From Thiocystis minor (GTDB taxonomy: Bacteria > Pseudomonadota > Gammaproteobacteria > Chromatiales > Chromatiaceae), in the NCBI RefSeq assembly GCF_016653465.1, contig NZ_NHSQ01000147.1, positions 1-64,000 on the forward strand: DNA of 64,000 nucleotides, in the 5' to 3' direction. The notes under the pieces are model-generated. The model did not search any database. It was not told the DNA's origin and saw only the letters and a list, made by a program, of their open reading frames with translations. A program made the position numbers and the translations under genes. Below are positions 27,398 to 37,031 of this stretch, piece after piece (within the stretch, counting starts at the first letter, position 1; each line of letters starts with the position of its first letter).

Positions 27398-27616
27398 GAG
27401 GACTTCAAGGACTTTAAGGACGACAAAGACTCCAAGGACAACAGGGACCGATTGGCTCGGTTGTTGTTGCAGTCCTTAAAACTTTTTAAAGACGACAAAG
27501 ACTTCAAGGACAACAAAGACCGTCAAGCCCAGCGGTCCTTGCAGTCACTGGAGTCTTTGAAGTCTTTTCTTTGCTGTCCTTGAAGTCTTTGTAGTCCTTG
27601 AAGTCTCTGAAGTCCC
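27398..27616. repeat. AAGGAC/GTCCTT repeat array, right of the four-helix-bundle gene
   Basis: The array has a forward arm (27398-27449), a spacer sharing GTTGTTGTTGCAGTCCTT with the left array, a second forward block (27487-27520) and a reverse arm (27533-27616) of GTCTTTGAAGTC-type units. The forward strand can be read as a (F/D)KD repeat peptide in one frame and the reverse strand as an LKS repeat. It ends 15 bases before atpA, so atpA lacks a clear ribosome binding site. Confidence 0.85.
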
Positions 27617-27630
27617 AAGAGCCCTAACCC

Positions 27631-29181
27631 ATGCCACAAACCCTCCAAGCCATCTTCGACCAGACCTTTGCCGCCATCAGCCAGGCAAGAGACACCTTTG
27701 TCCCTGAGATCACGCCTTACGAGATCGGCACCATCGCCAGCGTCTCCACCGGCATCGCCAAGGTTTCCGGTCTACCCAGTGTCGGCTTCGAGGAACTACT
27801 GGCGTTTCCCGGCGAGGTCTTCGGCATCGCCTTCAACCTGGACCCGGACGAGATCGGCGTCGTGCTGCTCGGGGACTACTGGCAACTGCACGCCGGCGAC
27901 GCGGTCGAGCGCACCGGTCGAGTCATGGACGTGGCGGTCGGCGATGGCCTGCTGGGACGTGTCATCGACCCGCTCGGCCGCCCGCTCGATGGCTTGGGGC
28001 CGCTGTCCACCAGCGCGCGCCTGCCGATCGAGCGTCCCGCCGCGCCCATCATGGACCGCGCGCCGGTCACCGTACCGCTGCAGACCGGGCTCAAGGTCAT
28101 CGACGCCCTCATCCCCATCGGACGCGGCCAGCGCGAGCTGATCCTCGGCGACCGTCAGACCGGCAAGACCGCCATCGCGATCGACACCATCCTCAACCAG
28201 CGGGGTCAGGATGTGCTGTGCGTCTATTGCGCCATCGGCCAGCGGGCCTCGGCCATCGCCAAGACGCTGGCGACCTTCCGGGAACAGGGCGCGCTGGACT
28301 ACACCCTGGTGGTCGTGACCGAGGGCAACGACGCGCCGGGGCTCACCTACATCGCCCCCTATGCCGCGACCAGCATCGCCGAGCACTTCATGGAGCAGGG
28401 CCGCGACGTGCTGATCGTCTATGACGACCTCACCCACCATGCCCGCGCCTATCGCGAGCTGTCGCTGCTGCTGCGCCGCCCGCCCGGTCGCGAGGCTTTT
28501 CCGGGCGATATCTTCTACATCCACTCGCGCCTGCTGGAGCGCGCCACGCACCTGCGCGAGGGACTCGGCGGGGGCTCGCTCACCGCGCTGCCCATCATCG
28601 AGACCGAGGCGCAGAACCTCTCCGCCTACATTCCGACCAATCTCATCTCCATCACCGACGGACAGATCTATCTCTCGCCGTCGCTGTTCGAATTGGGCGT
28701 GCTGCCCGCAGTCGATGTCGGCCAATCCGTCTCGCGCGTCGGTGGCAAGGCACAGCGGGCGGCCTACCGTGCGGTCGCGGGCGATCTGAAGCTGGCCTAT
28801 GCGCAATTCGAGGAACTGGAGACCTTCGCCCGCTTCGGTGCCCGCGTCGATGAAGACACCCGGAGCCGCATCGCGCATGGGCGACGCATCCGCGCCTGTC
28901 TCAAGCAGCCGGAATTCGCCCCGGTGTCGATGCCCGCGCAGATCGCCATCCTGCTGGCCCTGACCGCCGGACTCTTCGACGCGGTGGCGCTGGCGCGGAT
29001 GCCCGAGGCCGAACGGGCGGTGCAGGAAGCGGCGACACAGATTCAGGAGGAGATCGTTGATCGGTTGGTCAACGCCGATGCCTTGAGCGACGCGGATCGT
29101 CGAACCATCGTCGAGATCGGGCGCGCGGCGCTGGCCGGATTCCAGCCACAGCCGGAGTCCGAGCCCAAACCGGGAGGTTAG
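27631..29181 (+). CDS. atpA: N-ATPase subunit alpha
   Basis: The 516-residue alpha subunit forms the non-catalytic nucleotide sites of F1. The P-loop GDRQTGKT is at about residues 173-180 and the conserved Arg finger region [11 protein letters not shown] is present. Length and motifs are normal and no frameshift is seen. It is separated from atpF by nearly 1 kb of repeat arrays plus the four-helix-bundle gene, whereas N-ATPase operons usually run atpF-atpA directly. Confidence 0.95.
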   Translation: MPQTLQAIFDQTFAAISQARDTFVPEITPYEIGTIASVSTGIAKVSGLPSVGFEELLAFPGEVFGIAFNLDPDEIGVVLLGDYWQLHAGDAVERTGRVMDVAVGDGLLGRVIDPLGRPLDGLGPLSTSARLPIERPAAPIMDRAPVTVPLQTGLKVIDALIPIGRGQRELILGDRQTGKTAIAIDTILNQRGQDVLCVYCAIGQRASAIAKTLATFREQGALDYTLVVVTEGNDAPGLTYIAPYAATSIAEHFMEQGRDVLIVYDDLTHHARAYRELSLLLRRPPGREAFPGDIFYIHSRLLERATHLREGLGGGSLTALPIIETEAQNLSAYIPTNLISITDGQIYLSPSLFELGVLPAVDVGQSVSRVGGKAQRAAYRAVAGDLKLAYAQFEELETFARFGARVDEDTRSRIAHGRRIRACLKQPEFAPVSMPAQIAILLALTAGLFDAVALARMPEAERAVQEAATQIQEEIVDRLVNADALSDADRRTIVEIGRAALAGFQPQPESEPKPGG

Positions 29182-29230
29182 TGCGAATCGTCCGGAGCAA
29201 CCAACACTGAGTCAGGATGAGGAGAACAGC

Positions 29231-29599
29231 ATGCAGATCCAAGTCAATACCGATCGTCATACCGAAGGGCACGAGCGCCTGGCCACTTGGGCCAGTGGCG
29301 TCGTGGAACAGGCGCTGAGTCATGTCAGCGATCGCATCACGCGTGTGGAGGTCCACCTCAGCGATGAGAACGGCGACAAGCGCGGGCAGCACGACCAGCG
29401 TTGCATGATGGAAGCCCGTCTGGAAGGTCGCCAGCCGATCGCCATCACGCATCAGGCGGCGACCATGGACCAGGCCGTCAAGGGTGCCGCGGAGAAGTTG
29501 ACCGGCGCAGTCGAGAGCATTCTCGGTCGGTTGCGCGATCAGCGCCATCACCAGGCCGAACCACTCCCAGAGGAGGCGACACCGCCGGACGCGCCATGA
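29231..29599 (+). CDS. HPF/RaiA-family ribosome-associated protein
   Basis: The 122-residue product shows the fold pattern of short hibernation-promoting factors: an N-terminal strand (MQIQVNTD), a helix, the strand RITRVEVHLSDENGDK and the block CMMEARLEGRQPIAITHQA. Such proteins bind the 30S decoding centre and inactivate or protect ribosomes in slow growth. AGGAGAACAGC lies just before the ATG. The gene overlaps atpG by 4 bases (ATGA) and therefore is part of the N-ATPase transcript. Confidence 0.8.
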   Translation: MQIQVNTDRHTEGHERLATWASGVVEQALSHVSDRITRVEVHLSDENGDKRGQHDQRCMMEARLEGRQPIAITHQAATMDQAVKGAAEKLTGAVESILGRLRDQRHHQAEPLPEEATPPDAP

Positions 29600-30543
29600 G
29601 CGACACCGCCGCCAGCCTGCGCCACAAAATCGGGAGCGCCGGCGACCTCCAGGCCGTGGTCCGCACCATGAAATCGCTGGCCGCGTCGAGCATCGTTCAG
29701 TACGAGCAATCGGTGCTTGCCTTGGGCGACTACGCGCGCACCGTGGAGCTGGGCTTGAGCGTCTGCTTCCGGGGCATCGGCCACGCGGAGGTCGTGGCTG
29801 GCGATGCCAAAGGCGCCGCGACGGGCGACATTGGCGCGGTTGTGTTTGGCTCCGATCAGGGACTGGTGGGCCAGTTCAATGATCTGGTGGCCGAGCAGGC
29901 GGTGAAGACGCTGGAAGGGCTGACCGATCCGCCGTGGGATCGACCCGGGAGACGGGCGCAGGTGTGGGCGGTCGGCGAGCGGGTACAGGCGCGTTTGGCG
30001 GACGCGGGGCTGCCAGTGGTCGGCCGCTTCAAGGTGCCGAGTTCGGCCGCGGGCATTACCCCGCTGATTGGAGAGATTCTGACGGCGATCGAGACGGACG
30101 ATGGGTTTCGCCGCGCGCTACCCAGCCTGTATCTTGTCTACAACAGACCCGACCCGGCGGCGGTCTATGCGCCCGTCGCGCAGCGACTGCTGCCGTTGGA
30201 CGCGCCCTGGCGGCGCTCGCTGGCCGAAGCCCCCTGGCCGACGAACAACCTGCCCGAGATCATCGGGGGCGACACCGGAGCCGCTAACGGAACCCTGCGG
30301 GCACTCATCCGCGAGCATCTGTTCGTCTCGCTCTTTCGGGCCTGTGCCGAATCCCTGGCCAGCGAGAACGCCAGCCGTCTCGCCGCGATGCAGCGCGCCG
30401 ACAAGAACATCGAAGAGTTGCTGGAAACGCTGAACGGAACCTTCCACCAACTGCGCCAAAGCGCCATCGACGCGGAGCTGTTCGATGTCATCGCCGGCTT
30501 CGAGGCACTCGCCGGATCGCGGCGAACAGCAAAACGGTGTTAA
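29596..30543 (+). CDS. atpG: N-ATPase subunit gamma
   Basis: The 315-residue gamma subunit is the rotating shaft of F1. It shows the N-terminal helix SLRHKIGSAGDLQAVVRTMK, a central Rossmann-like part (VVFGSDQGLVGQFND) and the C-terminal helix ENASRLAAMQRADKNIEELL that inserts into the alpha-beta ring. The start is the ATG in the overlap with the HPF gene. It is the last gene of the operon and is followed by an inverted repeat with a T-run. Confidence 0.93.
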   Translation: MSDTAASLRHKIGSAGDLQAVVRTMKSLAASSIVQYEQSVLALGDYARTVELGLSVCFRGIGHAEVVAGDAKGAATGDIGAVVFGSDQGLVGQFNDLVAEQAVKTLEGLTDPPWDRPGRRAQVWAVGERVQARLADAGLPVVGRFKVPSSAAGITPLIGEILTAIETDDGFRRALPSLYLVYNRPDPAAVYAPVAQRLLPLDAPWRRSLAEAPWPTNNLPEIIGGDTGAANGTLRALIREHLFVSLFRACAESLASENASRLAAMQRADKNIEELLETLNGTFHQLRQSAIDAELFDVIAGFEALAGSRRTAKRC

Positions 30544-30710
30544 AAAAGAGCTGTCAGCTTCCAGCCTTCAGCGGCCAGCTTGTTTGAATCAGACACTTGG
30601 CCATCGCGCCTCGCGTGCGGGGACTCACCTAACGGGAGACGGCTTCGATCAGCGAAAACCTTGGCACAACAACGGCTGGAAGCTGGTCGCTGACGGCTGA
30701 CGGCTTTTTT
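30543..30710. repeat. Inverted-repeat element with terminator behind atpG
   Basis: The left arm (30543-30582) and right arm (30680-30710) are imperfect reverse complements built from AGCTGTCAGC/GCTGACGGCT and CCAGCTT/AAGCTGG blocks. The left arm opens with six A and the right arm ends with six T, so the right arm can act as an intrinsic terminator for the atp operon. The intervening about 100 bases hold no gene. The structure resembles small mobile palindromic repeats. Confidence 0.6.
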
Positions 30711-30747
30711 ACGTTAAATCAATCATCAAGACAGGAGTGAGGAAACC

Positions 30748-31062
30748 ATGTTGATCACGTTCGAAACCAAAGCCTACGCCAGCATCACCATGTTCGGGGA
30801 TGTCGCCATCGCCTTGCTCAAGCTGATGGGGCAGAGCGGACGCGTGCCCGGCGCCCTGATGGCCGACGATGTGCCGGCCGCACTGGCGCATCTGAAGGCG
30901 GCCGTCCAGGCGCAACCGGACGCGCCTCTGGATCCAGCCAACAACTCAGTGAGTGACGGAGAGGAAGGCGAGCACGTCAGCCTTGCCCATCGGGCATTGC
31001 CCCTGATCGAGCTGCTCACGGCCGCTGCCGCGCAGCACGAAAACGTGATGTGGGACGTCTGA
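30748..31062 (+). CDS. DUF1840 family protein
   Basis: The 104-residue protein starts MLITFETKAYASITMFGDVA and continues with LLKLMGQSGRVPGALMADDV, the diagnostic block of DUF1840. The C-terminal region has RALPLIELLTAAA. The family is small, cytoplasmic and of unknown function in proteobacteria. AGGAGTGAGG lies before the ATG. Confidence 0.85.
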   Translation: MLITFETKAYASITMFGDVAIALLKLMGQSGRVPGALMADDVPAALAHLKAAVQAQPDAPLDPANNSVSDGEEGEHVSLAHRALPLIELLTAAAAQHENVMWDV

Positions 31063-31185
31063 TCGGGTTGCACGAGAGCCAACGGCGGAGCACCGATGTC
31101 AATGCGCCCGAATTTGCACAGCGTCAGAGGCACAACGAAGCCCACCGCCGGGCCTGGCGGCCCGCTCGGTAGGCGGCCTCCTGGC

Positions 31186-31404
31186 CTATTTGCTCACGGG
31201 CGTCACGTCCTTGTTGGAGCTGAAATCGAAGAAGGTGTAGACCGGGCAGAAGCGGAAATAAGCGGTGACGAGCAGCACCGTGCCGAGGAGTCCACCAATC
31301 CAGCTACCGCGAAAGATGGCGAGGATCAGAAGGACGCCGACGATGGCGCGAATCAGACGATCGGTGTTGCCGACGTTGGGTTTGGTGTAATCGAAATTCA
31401 TCAC
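31186..31404 (-). CDS. DUF2892 family membrane protein
   Basis: The 72-residue product has the DUF2892 layout: N-terminal KPNVGNTDRLIRAIVGVLLI, two adjacent hydrophobic helices and the end CPVYTFFDFSS (usually CPLY..LGI.T). The second Met (31401) may be the true start. The family resembles the membrane part of YgaP-like proteins; no activity is known for the stand-alone form. Confidence 0.8.
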   Translation of the reverse strand: MMNFDYTKPNVGNTDRLIRAIVGVLLILAIFRGSWIGGLLGTVLLVTAYFRFCPVYTFFDFSSNKDVTPVSK

Positions 31405-31493
31405 GAATGCTCCAATGGTTGACGATGGATGGTGGCCTCCGTGCCGGATCGGTCCGTGGCGGGATCGGTTGGGATCGAGCCGCGATTCCGGTC

Positions 31494-31522
31494 CTTCCGT
31501 CCGCCTCGGGGCGGACGGGAAG
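31494..31522 (-). terminator. GC-rich hairpin behind the P-type ATPase gene
   Basis: CTTCCGTCCGCC and GGCGGACGGGAAG pair around TCGG with one bulged base. The hairpin starts 18 bases beyond the minus-strand ATPase stop codon. No T-run follows, so it may be a transcript-end stabiliser rather than an intrinsic terminator. Confidence 0.45.
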
Positions 31523-31539
31523 TCCTGAGAAAAGTGGAT

Positions 31540-34500
31540 TTAGACAGGCTCCGCGTTGTCCCTTCTCCTGTTCGGGTCAGGGGCGATGACGTGCGCGGGA
31601 CGCCCCGAACGGCGCGCAAACCACCAGCCGATCGCCTTCTCGATCTCGACCAGCAGGAAGATCCCCGCGCCGAGCCCGACCGGCAGCAGCCAATCGCGGG
31701 CGGCCAGCGGAGCGGTGTGGAACCAGGCGTTCATGAAGGGCGCATAGACGAACAGGGCTTGCAACAGGGCGAGCACGCCGACCGCGATCCAGACCGCCGG
31801 GTTGGTCAGCCACAGACGCGGCCTCAAGCTCGTTTCGTAGAGCGAGCGGCAGTTGAAGAGAAAGAAGACCTGCCCGAGCACCAGGGTGTTGACGGCCATG
31901 GTTTGCGCCGAAGCGATGGGATAGCCCTGGCCCTGCTCGAAAAGGAAGACAGCGATGGTGGCCGCGCCGATCAGCAGCGAGACCAGGACCATGCGCCATA
32001 GCAACCAACCGCCGAGGATGGGCGCATCGGGTCGGCGCGGCGGGCGCTGCATCAGCCCCGGCTCGGCGGGCTCGAAGGCGAGCGCGAGCGAGAGGGTCAC
32101 GGCGACCACCAGATTGACCCAGAGGATCTGCACCGGCGAGAGCGGCAGCGCGAAGCCGAACAGCACCGCGACCAGGATGACCAGCGCCTGGGCGCCATTG
32201 GTTGGCAGCAGGAAGAGGATGGATTTGCGCAGGTTGTCGTAGATGGTGCGGCCCTGCTCCACCGCCTGCTCGATCGAGGCGAAGTTGTCGTCGGCCAGCA
32301 CGATGGCGGCCGCCTCCTTGGTCGCTTCTGTCCCCTTGATGCCCATGGACACGCCGACATCGGCGCGCTTGAGCGCGGGGGCGTCGTTGACCCCGTCGCC
32401 GGTCATGGCCACCACCTCGCCATTGGCCTGGAGTGCCTGCACCAGACGCAGCTTGTGCTCCGGGCTGGTGCGGGCGAAGACGTCATGATCCTGGACGATC
32501 CGGCGCAACGCCGCCTCGTCGGCGGCCTCCAGCTCGGCCCCGGTGACGGCGCGGTGACCGTTGCCAATGCCCATCTCCCGCGCGATGGCGATCGCGGTGC
32601 CGGGATGATCGCCGGTAATCATCTTGACCCGGATGCCGGCCTGTCGGAAGGCGGCGATCGCGGCGACCGCCTCCGGGCGCGGCGGGTCGAGGATGCCGAC
32701 CAGCCCCAGGAACAGCAGCCCGCCATCGAGATCGGCGGGCGTGAGGTCGCTCTTGTCGTCCGCGGCGGCACCCACGGCGGCGGCGAGCACGCGCAGCCCC
32801 TCAGCGCTGAGTGAGGCGATCTGGTCCTCCCAGAACGCCAACTCCAGCGGCTCGCGGCCGCCGTCGACGCCCCGCTGTTCGGCGCAGAGCCGCAGCACTG
32901 GACCGGGCGCGCCCTTGACCAGCATCCGCAGCGCCGGTCCTGGCGCTGGCTCCGGCCTCTGGTCGAGCGTCGCCATGAGCTTGCGGGTCGAATCGAAGGG
33001 GATGACCGCCAGGCGCTGGGAGTCGCCCGACGCGAAACCGGCCTTGTGCGCGAGGGTACGCAGCGCGCCCTCGGTCGGCTCCCCGATCACCGTCCAGTGG
33101 CCGTCTTCCTCGGCGATGTGGGCATCGTTGCAGCGGGCCATGACCTCGACCAGGGCCTGGAGGTCCGGGGTTTGCGCGAGCGCAACGGGGTGCTTATTGA
33201 AGCGAATCTCGCCGTCCGGGGCATAGCCGATCCCCGTCGCTTCGTAGTGAGCGACGCGGGTGACCAGATGCCGCGCGGTCATCTCGTTGCGGGTAAGGGT
33301 GCCGGTCTTGTCGGTGCAAATCACGGTGACCGAGCCCAGGGTCTCCACCGCCGGGAGCCGGCGGGTGATGGCATTGCGTCGCGCCATCCGCTGCACGCCC
33401 AGCGCCAAGGTGATGGTCAGGACCGCTGGCAGACCTTCCGGGATCGCGGCGACAGCAAAACCGATGGCGGCCATGACCAGCTCGCCCAGTGGGAAGTCGT
33501 GCAGCCACCAACCGATCAGGAACATCCCCGCCGCCATGACGAGGATCACGAAGGAGAGCACCCGACCGAAGGCGGCCATCTGCCGGGTTAGCGGGGTGGC
33601 CAGCGTCTCCACCTCCGCGATCAGGCGGCCGATGCGCCCAATCTCCGTGGTCGGCCCGGTGCCCGTGACGACCCCCAGCCCGGCGCCGCCCGCGACCAGG
33701 GTGCCCGAGTAGGCCATCCCCCGCCGGTCGCCGATCCCGGCCGTCTGGTCCACCGGCTCGGTCCCCTTGTCGGCGAGTACCGACTCCCCGGTCAGCGCGG
33801 ACTCGTCGATGCGCAGACTGGCCGATTCGCAGAGCCGCAGATCGGCGGGCACGCGGTCGCCGGCGCGCAGTCGCACTAGGTCGCCCGGCACCAGATCGGC
33901 CGAGTCGATCAGCCCCCATTGGCCATCGCGCCGGCACTGGGCGCTCGGCGCGAGCATCTTGCGGATGCCCGCCAGCGCCTGCTCGGCCTTGCCCTCCTGG
34001 ATGAAGCCGATGACGGCATTGATGACCGTCACCTCCAGAATCACCCAGGTATCGACCCAGTGGCCCATCAGCGCCGTCGCGACCGCGCCGGCGAGCAGGA
34101 TGTAGATGAGGCTGTCGTGGAAATGCCTGAGGAAGCGTCTGATCGGACCGGCCCGCGCCGGGCTGGGCAGCCGATTGGGGCCGACGAGTGCGAGGCGTTT
34201 GGTCGCCTCGGCGGCGGAGAGACCCTCGGGACGGCTTTGCAGCGCCTTCAGAACCTCCTCGGCCGGCAGCGCATGTGGCGCGCCGACAGCGAGCCCGCTG
34301 GGAACCGCCGTTGCGGGCGCCAGCGCGCGGTCGTCGTGAACATCGAAGCGGTAGAGCAAAAGGACGGCGGCCAGGGCGCCGCCCAGGAGCCAGTCCGGAC
34401 CAATCAGCCAGAGCACGAAGGGCACGGCCAGGATGAAGACCCGGGTGCCCTGGTTGTAGTGGCGACCGGCGCGATCGAGGATCTCGGCGATGGGGTCGAT

Positions 34501-35004
34501 CGCTGGACCGTTGAAGAAGCCGTCCGGCAGATTGATGACGAAACTGCCCTGGTTGTAGTACCGCAGCGCCAACAGGAAGGACATGAAGCCGGCGAAGAAG
34601 AGGGCGGCGAGCAGCAGCAGCTTGACGCGCACGAGATCCGGTCCGCTCGGTGCCGCGCTCAGCGCCTGCGACAGATCGGCTAGATCGATCCCGCCGAAGG
34701 TCACGCCCATGATGCCCAGGCTGATCAGCATGCAGGTCGAGGCAAACGTGGTGGCGGACATCACCCAGTTGCGCAGGGTTTGGATCGCCAGATTGTCCTT
34801 GCCGCCGGCGCGCACAGCCTCGATCCAGGCCCGGCGCAGCCGGTTGGAGCGGCCCTGGTGGGTGCGCTCGGGGTGACGGCGCGCGAGCCAACTCATGGAG
34901 AGCTGATAGCCGATCAGCAGCGCGAACCCCACGGCGTCCGCGCCCCGGATCCAGGGCCATCCGGCCAGCTCGGCGAACAGGGCATCGAACGAGTCAGGCG
35001 GCAT
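31540..35004 (-). CDS. DUF599 domain fused to a P2-type cation-transporting ATPase
   Basis: The 1,154-residue product has two parts. Residues about 1-235 form a DUF599-like membrane module ([43 protein letters not shown]). From about residue 250 a complete P2 ATPase follows: the actuator motif LTGES, the PEGLP motif of the fourth core helix, the phosphorylation site DKTGT (about residue 563) and [12 protein letters not shown] near the end. These features fit calcium, sodium or magnesium pumps of the PMA1/SERCA-like group; the cation cannot be read with confidence. ATG at 35004 is chosen for its strong GGAGG at 9-nt spacing over an upstream GTG at 35037. Confidence 0.9.
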   Translation of the reverse strand: MPPDSFDALFAELAGWPWIRGADAVGFALLIGYQLSMSWLARRHPERTHQGRSNRLRRAWIEAVRAGGKDNLAIQTLRNWVMSATTFASTCMLISLGIMGVTFGGIDLADLSQALSAAPSGPDLVRVKLLLLAALFFAGFMSFLLALRYYNQGSFVINLPDGFFNGPAIDPIAEILDRAGRHYNQGTRVFILAVPFVLWLIGPDWLLGGALAAVLLLYRFDVHDDRALAPATAVPSGLAVGAPHALPAEEVLKALQSRPEGLSAAEATKRLALVGPNRLPSPARAGPIRRFLRHFHDSLIYILLAGAVATALMGHWVDTWVILEVTVINAVIGFIQEGKAEQALAGIRKMLAPSAQCRRDGQWGLIDSADLVPGDLVRLRAGDRVPADLRLCESASLRIDESALTGESVLADKGTEPVDQTAGIGDRRGMAYSGTLVAGGAGLGVVTGTGPTTEIGRIGRLIAEVETLATPLTRQMAAFGRVLSFVILVMAAGMFLIGWWLHDFPLGELVMAAIGFAVAAIPEGLPAVLTITLALGVQRMARRNAITRRLPAVETLGSVTVICTDKTGTLTRNEMTARHLVTRVAHYEATGIGYAPDGEIRFNKHPVALAQTPDLQALVEVMARCNDAHIAEEDGHWTVIGEPTEGALRTLAHKAGFASGDSQRLAVIPFDSTRKLMATLDQRPEPAPGPALRMLVKGAPGPVLRLCAEQRGVDGGREPLELAFWEDQIASLSAEGLRVLAAAVGAAADDKSDLTPADLDGGLLFLGLVGILDPPRPEAVAAIAAFRQAGIRVKMITGDHPGTAIAIAREMGIGNGHRAVTGAELEAADEAALRRIVQDHDVFARTSPEHKLRLVQALQANGEVVAMTGDGVNDAPALKRADVGVSMGIKGTEATKEAAAIVLADDNFASIEQAVEQGRTIYDNLRKSILFLLPTNGAQALVILVAVLFGFALPLSPVQILWVNLVVAVTLSLALAFEPAEPGLMQRPPRRPDAPILGGWLLWRMVLVSLLIGAATIAVFLFEQGQGYPIASAQTMAVNTLVLGQVFFLFNCRSLYETSLRPRLWLTNPAVWIAVGVLALLQALFVYAPFMNAWFHTAPLAARDWLLPVGLGAGIFLLVEIEKAIGWWFARRSGRPAHVIAPDPNRRRDNAEPV

Positions 35005-35096
35005 CAAACCCCGCCTCCATCGCGGCGAGAGACGCACGAACCATCCCTGGCGCCCCGACCAGCCGCTGCCGCGGTGTCGGTCGATCCTCCGGCGAG

Positions 35097-35133
35097 CAGG
35101 AAGCCGACCATGGCTGTCATGGCCGGCTTCCTG
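35097..35133. repeat. Long hairpin between the entericidin and the ATPase gene
   Basis: CAGGAAGCCGACCATG (35097-35112) and CATGGCCGGCTTCCTG (35118-35133) form a 16-bp stem with one mismatch and a 5-base loop. It lies behind the minus-strand entericidin and ahead of the minus-strand ATPase gene, so it may limit read-through. Confidence 0.6.
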
Positions 35134-35168
35134 GTGTTGCTAGCGGTGCGCATGCGCTTCTCGCCGCT

Positions 35169-35315
35169 TCACATATCCTTCTTGACGTCTCTCGCCGAAT
35201 CGCTCAAGGCATCACCGCCGCTCTGGATATCCTTGCCGGCGCCCTCCATGGTGTTGCAGCCGAACAATCCGCTGATCGCAATCAGCAGTGTCAGTGTCAG
35301 GAGCTTATTCATCAT
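35169..35315 (-). CDS. Entericidin A/B-family lipoprotein
   Basis: From the ATG at 35315 (AGAGG upstream; the next codon is also ATG) the product is 48 residues: a lipoprotein signal LLTLTLLIAISGLFGC, then NTMEGAGKDIQSGGDAL and a charged end. This is the standard entericidin shape, a tiny envelope lipoprotein linked to stress or stationary phase. The frame is open to 35414, but that would hide the lipobox. A stress dyad lies 175 bases upstream at 35490-35505. Confidence 0.85.
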   Translation of the reverse strand: MMNKLLTLTLLIAISGLFGCNTMEGAGKDIQSGGDALSDSARDVKKDM

Positions 35316-35489
35316 CAATACCTCTTCTATGGGCCGTTTGTTGGCGTTTGCCTTGCGGTCGGTTCGTCCAGCGTGCATGGGCTCCCGATCGACTGGATTC
35401 TGGTTTGCCGGCACCGCTGGCTGGGGTCGCGCGGCATCTGCGAATGCACCTGGGATGAGTGAATCTACGCCGTCAGGGCGACGCGCTTC

Positions 35490-35505
35490 AGTGCGCTAGC
35501 GAACT
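35490..35505 (-). promoter_or_regulatory. Stress dyad, copy 8
   Basis: AGTGCGCTAGCGAACT keeps GTGCGCTAGCGAAC of the consensus and loses both end bases. It lies between the minus-strand entericidin and the plus-strand gene at 35699 and probably serves the former. Confidence 0.6.
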
Positions 35506-35574
35506 TAAGGACACCTTAATCGCGCATCCGAGAAGCCTCGCACGCTGTGGCGCGCGGGGGCCGCTATCTCGCTT

Positions 35575-35590
35575 CGTGCGCTAGCGAACA
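35575..35590 (+). promoter_or_regulatory. Stress dyad, copy 9
   Basis: CGTGCGCTAGCGAACA followed by GACGTCG is a close match to the consensus. It ends 109 bases before the ATG at 35699, the first gene of the exporter cluster, and 85 bases from copy 8 on the divergent side. Confidence 0.7.
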
Positions 35591-35698
35591 GACGTCGGCC
35601 TGACATTGCGTTTAACCTGGTTCGAATTGCGCCGTGTCCGAGTGCTCGAACAGAGTGCGGGAACCAGCGAACCAACGAGCAGGCAGAGGTGTATGGCG

Positions 35699-35953
35699 AT
35701 GACTCGGTTAACCAGCCGTTCAAGCAATCGAGCAGGATCTCTCCCACCCAGTCGCCCGCTGGGGGAGTCGGTTGAACACCCTTTCTTACAGGTCAAGGAG
35801 TTGATCCGCGAACGCCGCAGACTCGCCTTGGTATACCAGCGCAGTCAGAGCGGCCTCGACCGCGGCCATCTGGATAACATCGATCGCAAACTTGCCAGCC
35901 ACAACATCGATATCCCAGCCATCCAGCGCTCTGTCGCCCAACGGAAGACCTGA
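35699..35953 (+). CDS. Small hypothetical protein upstream of the exporter genes
   Basis: The 84-residue frame has no signal peptide or membrane helix. Its second half (HPFLQVKELIRERRRLALVY, then DNIDRKLASHNIDIP) looks like a helical hairpin. ATG at 35699 has GAGG at 9-nt spacing; another ATG two codons earlier is too close. It ends 4 bases before the HlyD-type gene's GTG, so the genes are probably cotranscribed. I do not recognise the family. Confidence 0.45.
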   Translation: MTRLTSRSSNRAGSLPPSRPLGESVEHPFLQVKELIRERRRLALVYQRSQSGLDRGHLDNIDRKLASHNIDIPAIQRSVAQRKT

Positions 35954-35957
35954 AACC

Positions 35958-37031
35958 GTGACCCCAGCACTTAAGAAGAAGGCGGTTGCGGCAGTCATCC
36001 TGATCGCCATCGCCACCCTCGCGGTCCTGGCCTGGACCGCCCTGCAACCCTCGGGTCCGGGTGCCGGCTTCGTCAGCGGCAACGGCCGCATCGAGGCCAC
36101 CGAGGTCGACGTCGCCACCAAGCTCGCCGGTCGGGTGCGGGAGATCCTGGTCAGCGAGGGCGATTTCGTTGAGGCCGGTCAGCCGCTGGCGCGGATGCAG
36201 GTCGACGTCCTGGACGCGCAGCGCGACGAGGCGCTGGCCAAGTCCCGCCAGGCCGTCACCGCCGTCGCCAGCGCCAAGGCCCAGGTCGCGGTGCGCCAGA
36301 GCGACACCGCCGCCGCGCAGGCCCTGGTGGGTCAGCGCGAGAGCGAGCTGGACGCGGCCCAGCGGCGTTACGCGCGCTCCGAGACCCTGTCCGAGAAGGG
36401 CATGACCACCCGTCAGATCCTCGACGACGACCGCGCCCGCGTGCATGGCGCGGAGGCGACGCTGGCCGGAGCCGAGGCCCAGGTGACCGCGAGTCAGGCG
36501 GCGATCACGGCCGCGCGCGCCGGGGTCGTCGGCGCCAACTCCGGCGTGGAGGCGAGCGAGGCAACGGTCGCCCGCGTCGAGGCCGACATCGAGGACAGCC
36601 TGCTCAAGTCCCCGCGCGCCGGGCGGGTGCAATACCGCATCGCCCAGCCCGGCGAGGTGCTGGGCGCCGGTGGCAAGGTGCTCAACCTGGTCGATCTGAG
36701 CGATGTCTATATGACCTTCTTCCTGCCCGAGCGGGCGGCCGGGCGGGTGGCGCTGGGCAGCGACGTGCGTCTCGTGCTCGATGCCGCGCCGCAATATGTG
36801 ATTCCGGCGCGGGTGTCCTATGTCGCCAGCACCGCGCAGTTCACGCCCAAGACGGTGGAGACCGCCAGCGAGCGCCAGAAGCTGATGTTTCGCGTCAAGG
36901 CGCGGATCGATCCGGCGCTGTTGCAACAACACCGTAAACTGGTCAAGACCGGACTGCCCGGCATGGCCTGGCTCAAGCTCGACGAACAGGCTATCTGGCC
37001 GGCTGAGCTGGTGCTGAAGGTGCCGGATTGA
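35958..37031 (+). CDS. HlyD/YhiI-type periplasmic adaptor protein
   Basis: The 357-residue product has one N-terminal membrane helix (about residues 7-25), a lipoyl-like half ([20 protein letters not shown]), a long Ala-rich coiled-coil hairpin (about 80-215) and a second lipoyl half ([20 protein letters not shown]). This is the membrane-fusion component of an ABC exporter, as YhiI is to RbbA in enterobacteria. GTG at 35958 is chosen with GGAAG upstream; the frame is open to an ATG at 35892 inside the preceding gene. Its end overlaps the ABC gene by 4 bases. Confidence 0.88.
   Translation: MTPALKKKAVAAVILIAIATLAVLAWTALQPSGPGAGFVSGNGRIEATEVDVATKLAGRVREILVSEGDFVEAGQPLARMQVDVLDAQRDEALAKSRQAVTAVASAKAQVAVRQSDTAAAQALVGQRESELDAAQRRYARSETLSEKGMTTRQILDDDRARVHGAEATLAGAEAQVTASQAAITAARAGVVGANSGVEASEATVARVEADIEDSLLKSPRAGRVQYRIAQPGEVLGAGGKVLNLVDLSDVYMTFFLPERAAGRVALGSDVRLVLDAAPQYVIPARVSYVASTAQFTPKTVETASERQKLMFRVKARIDPALLQQHRKLVKTGLPGMAWLKLDEQAIWPAELVLKVPD

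Noticed and set aside
26643-27616. AAGGAC arrays as a CRISPR locus
   Set aside because: Repeats are degenerate, 6-18 bases, without spacers of constant length, and no cas gene is present.
33194-34960. Alternative minus-strand frame inside the P-type ATPase gene
   Set aside because: It is a shifted frame of the same strand; the motifs DKTGT and TGDGVNDAP are in the chosen frame.
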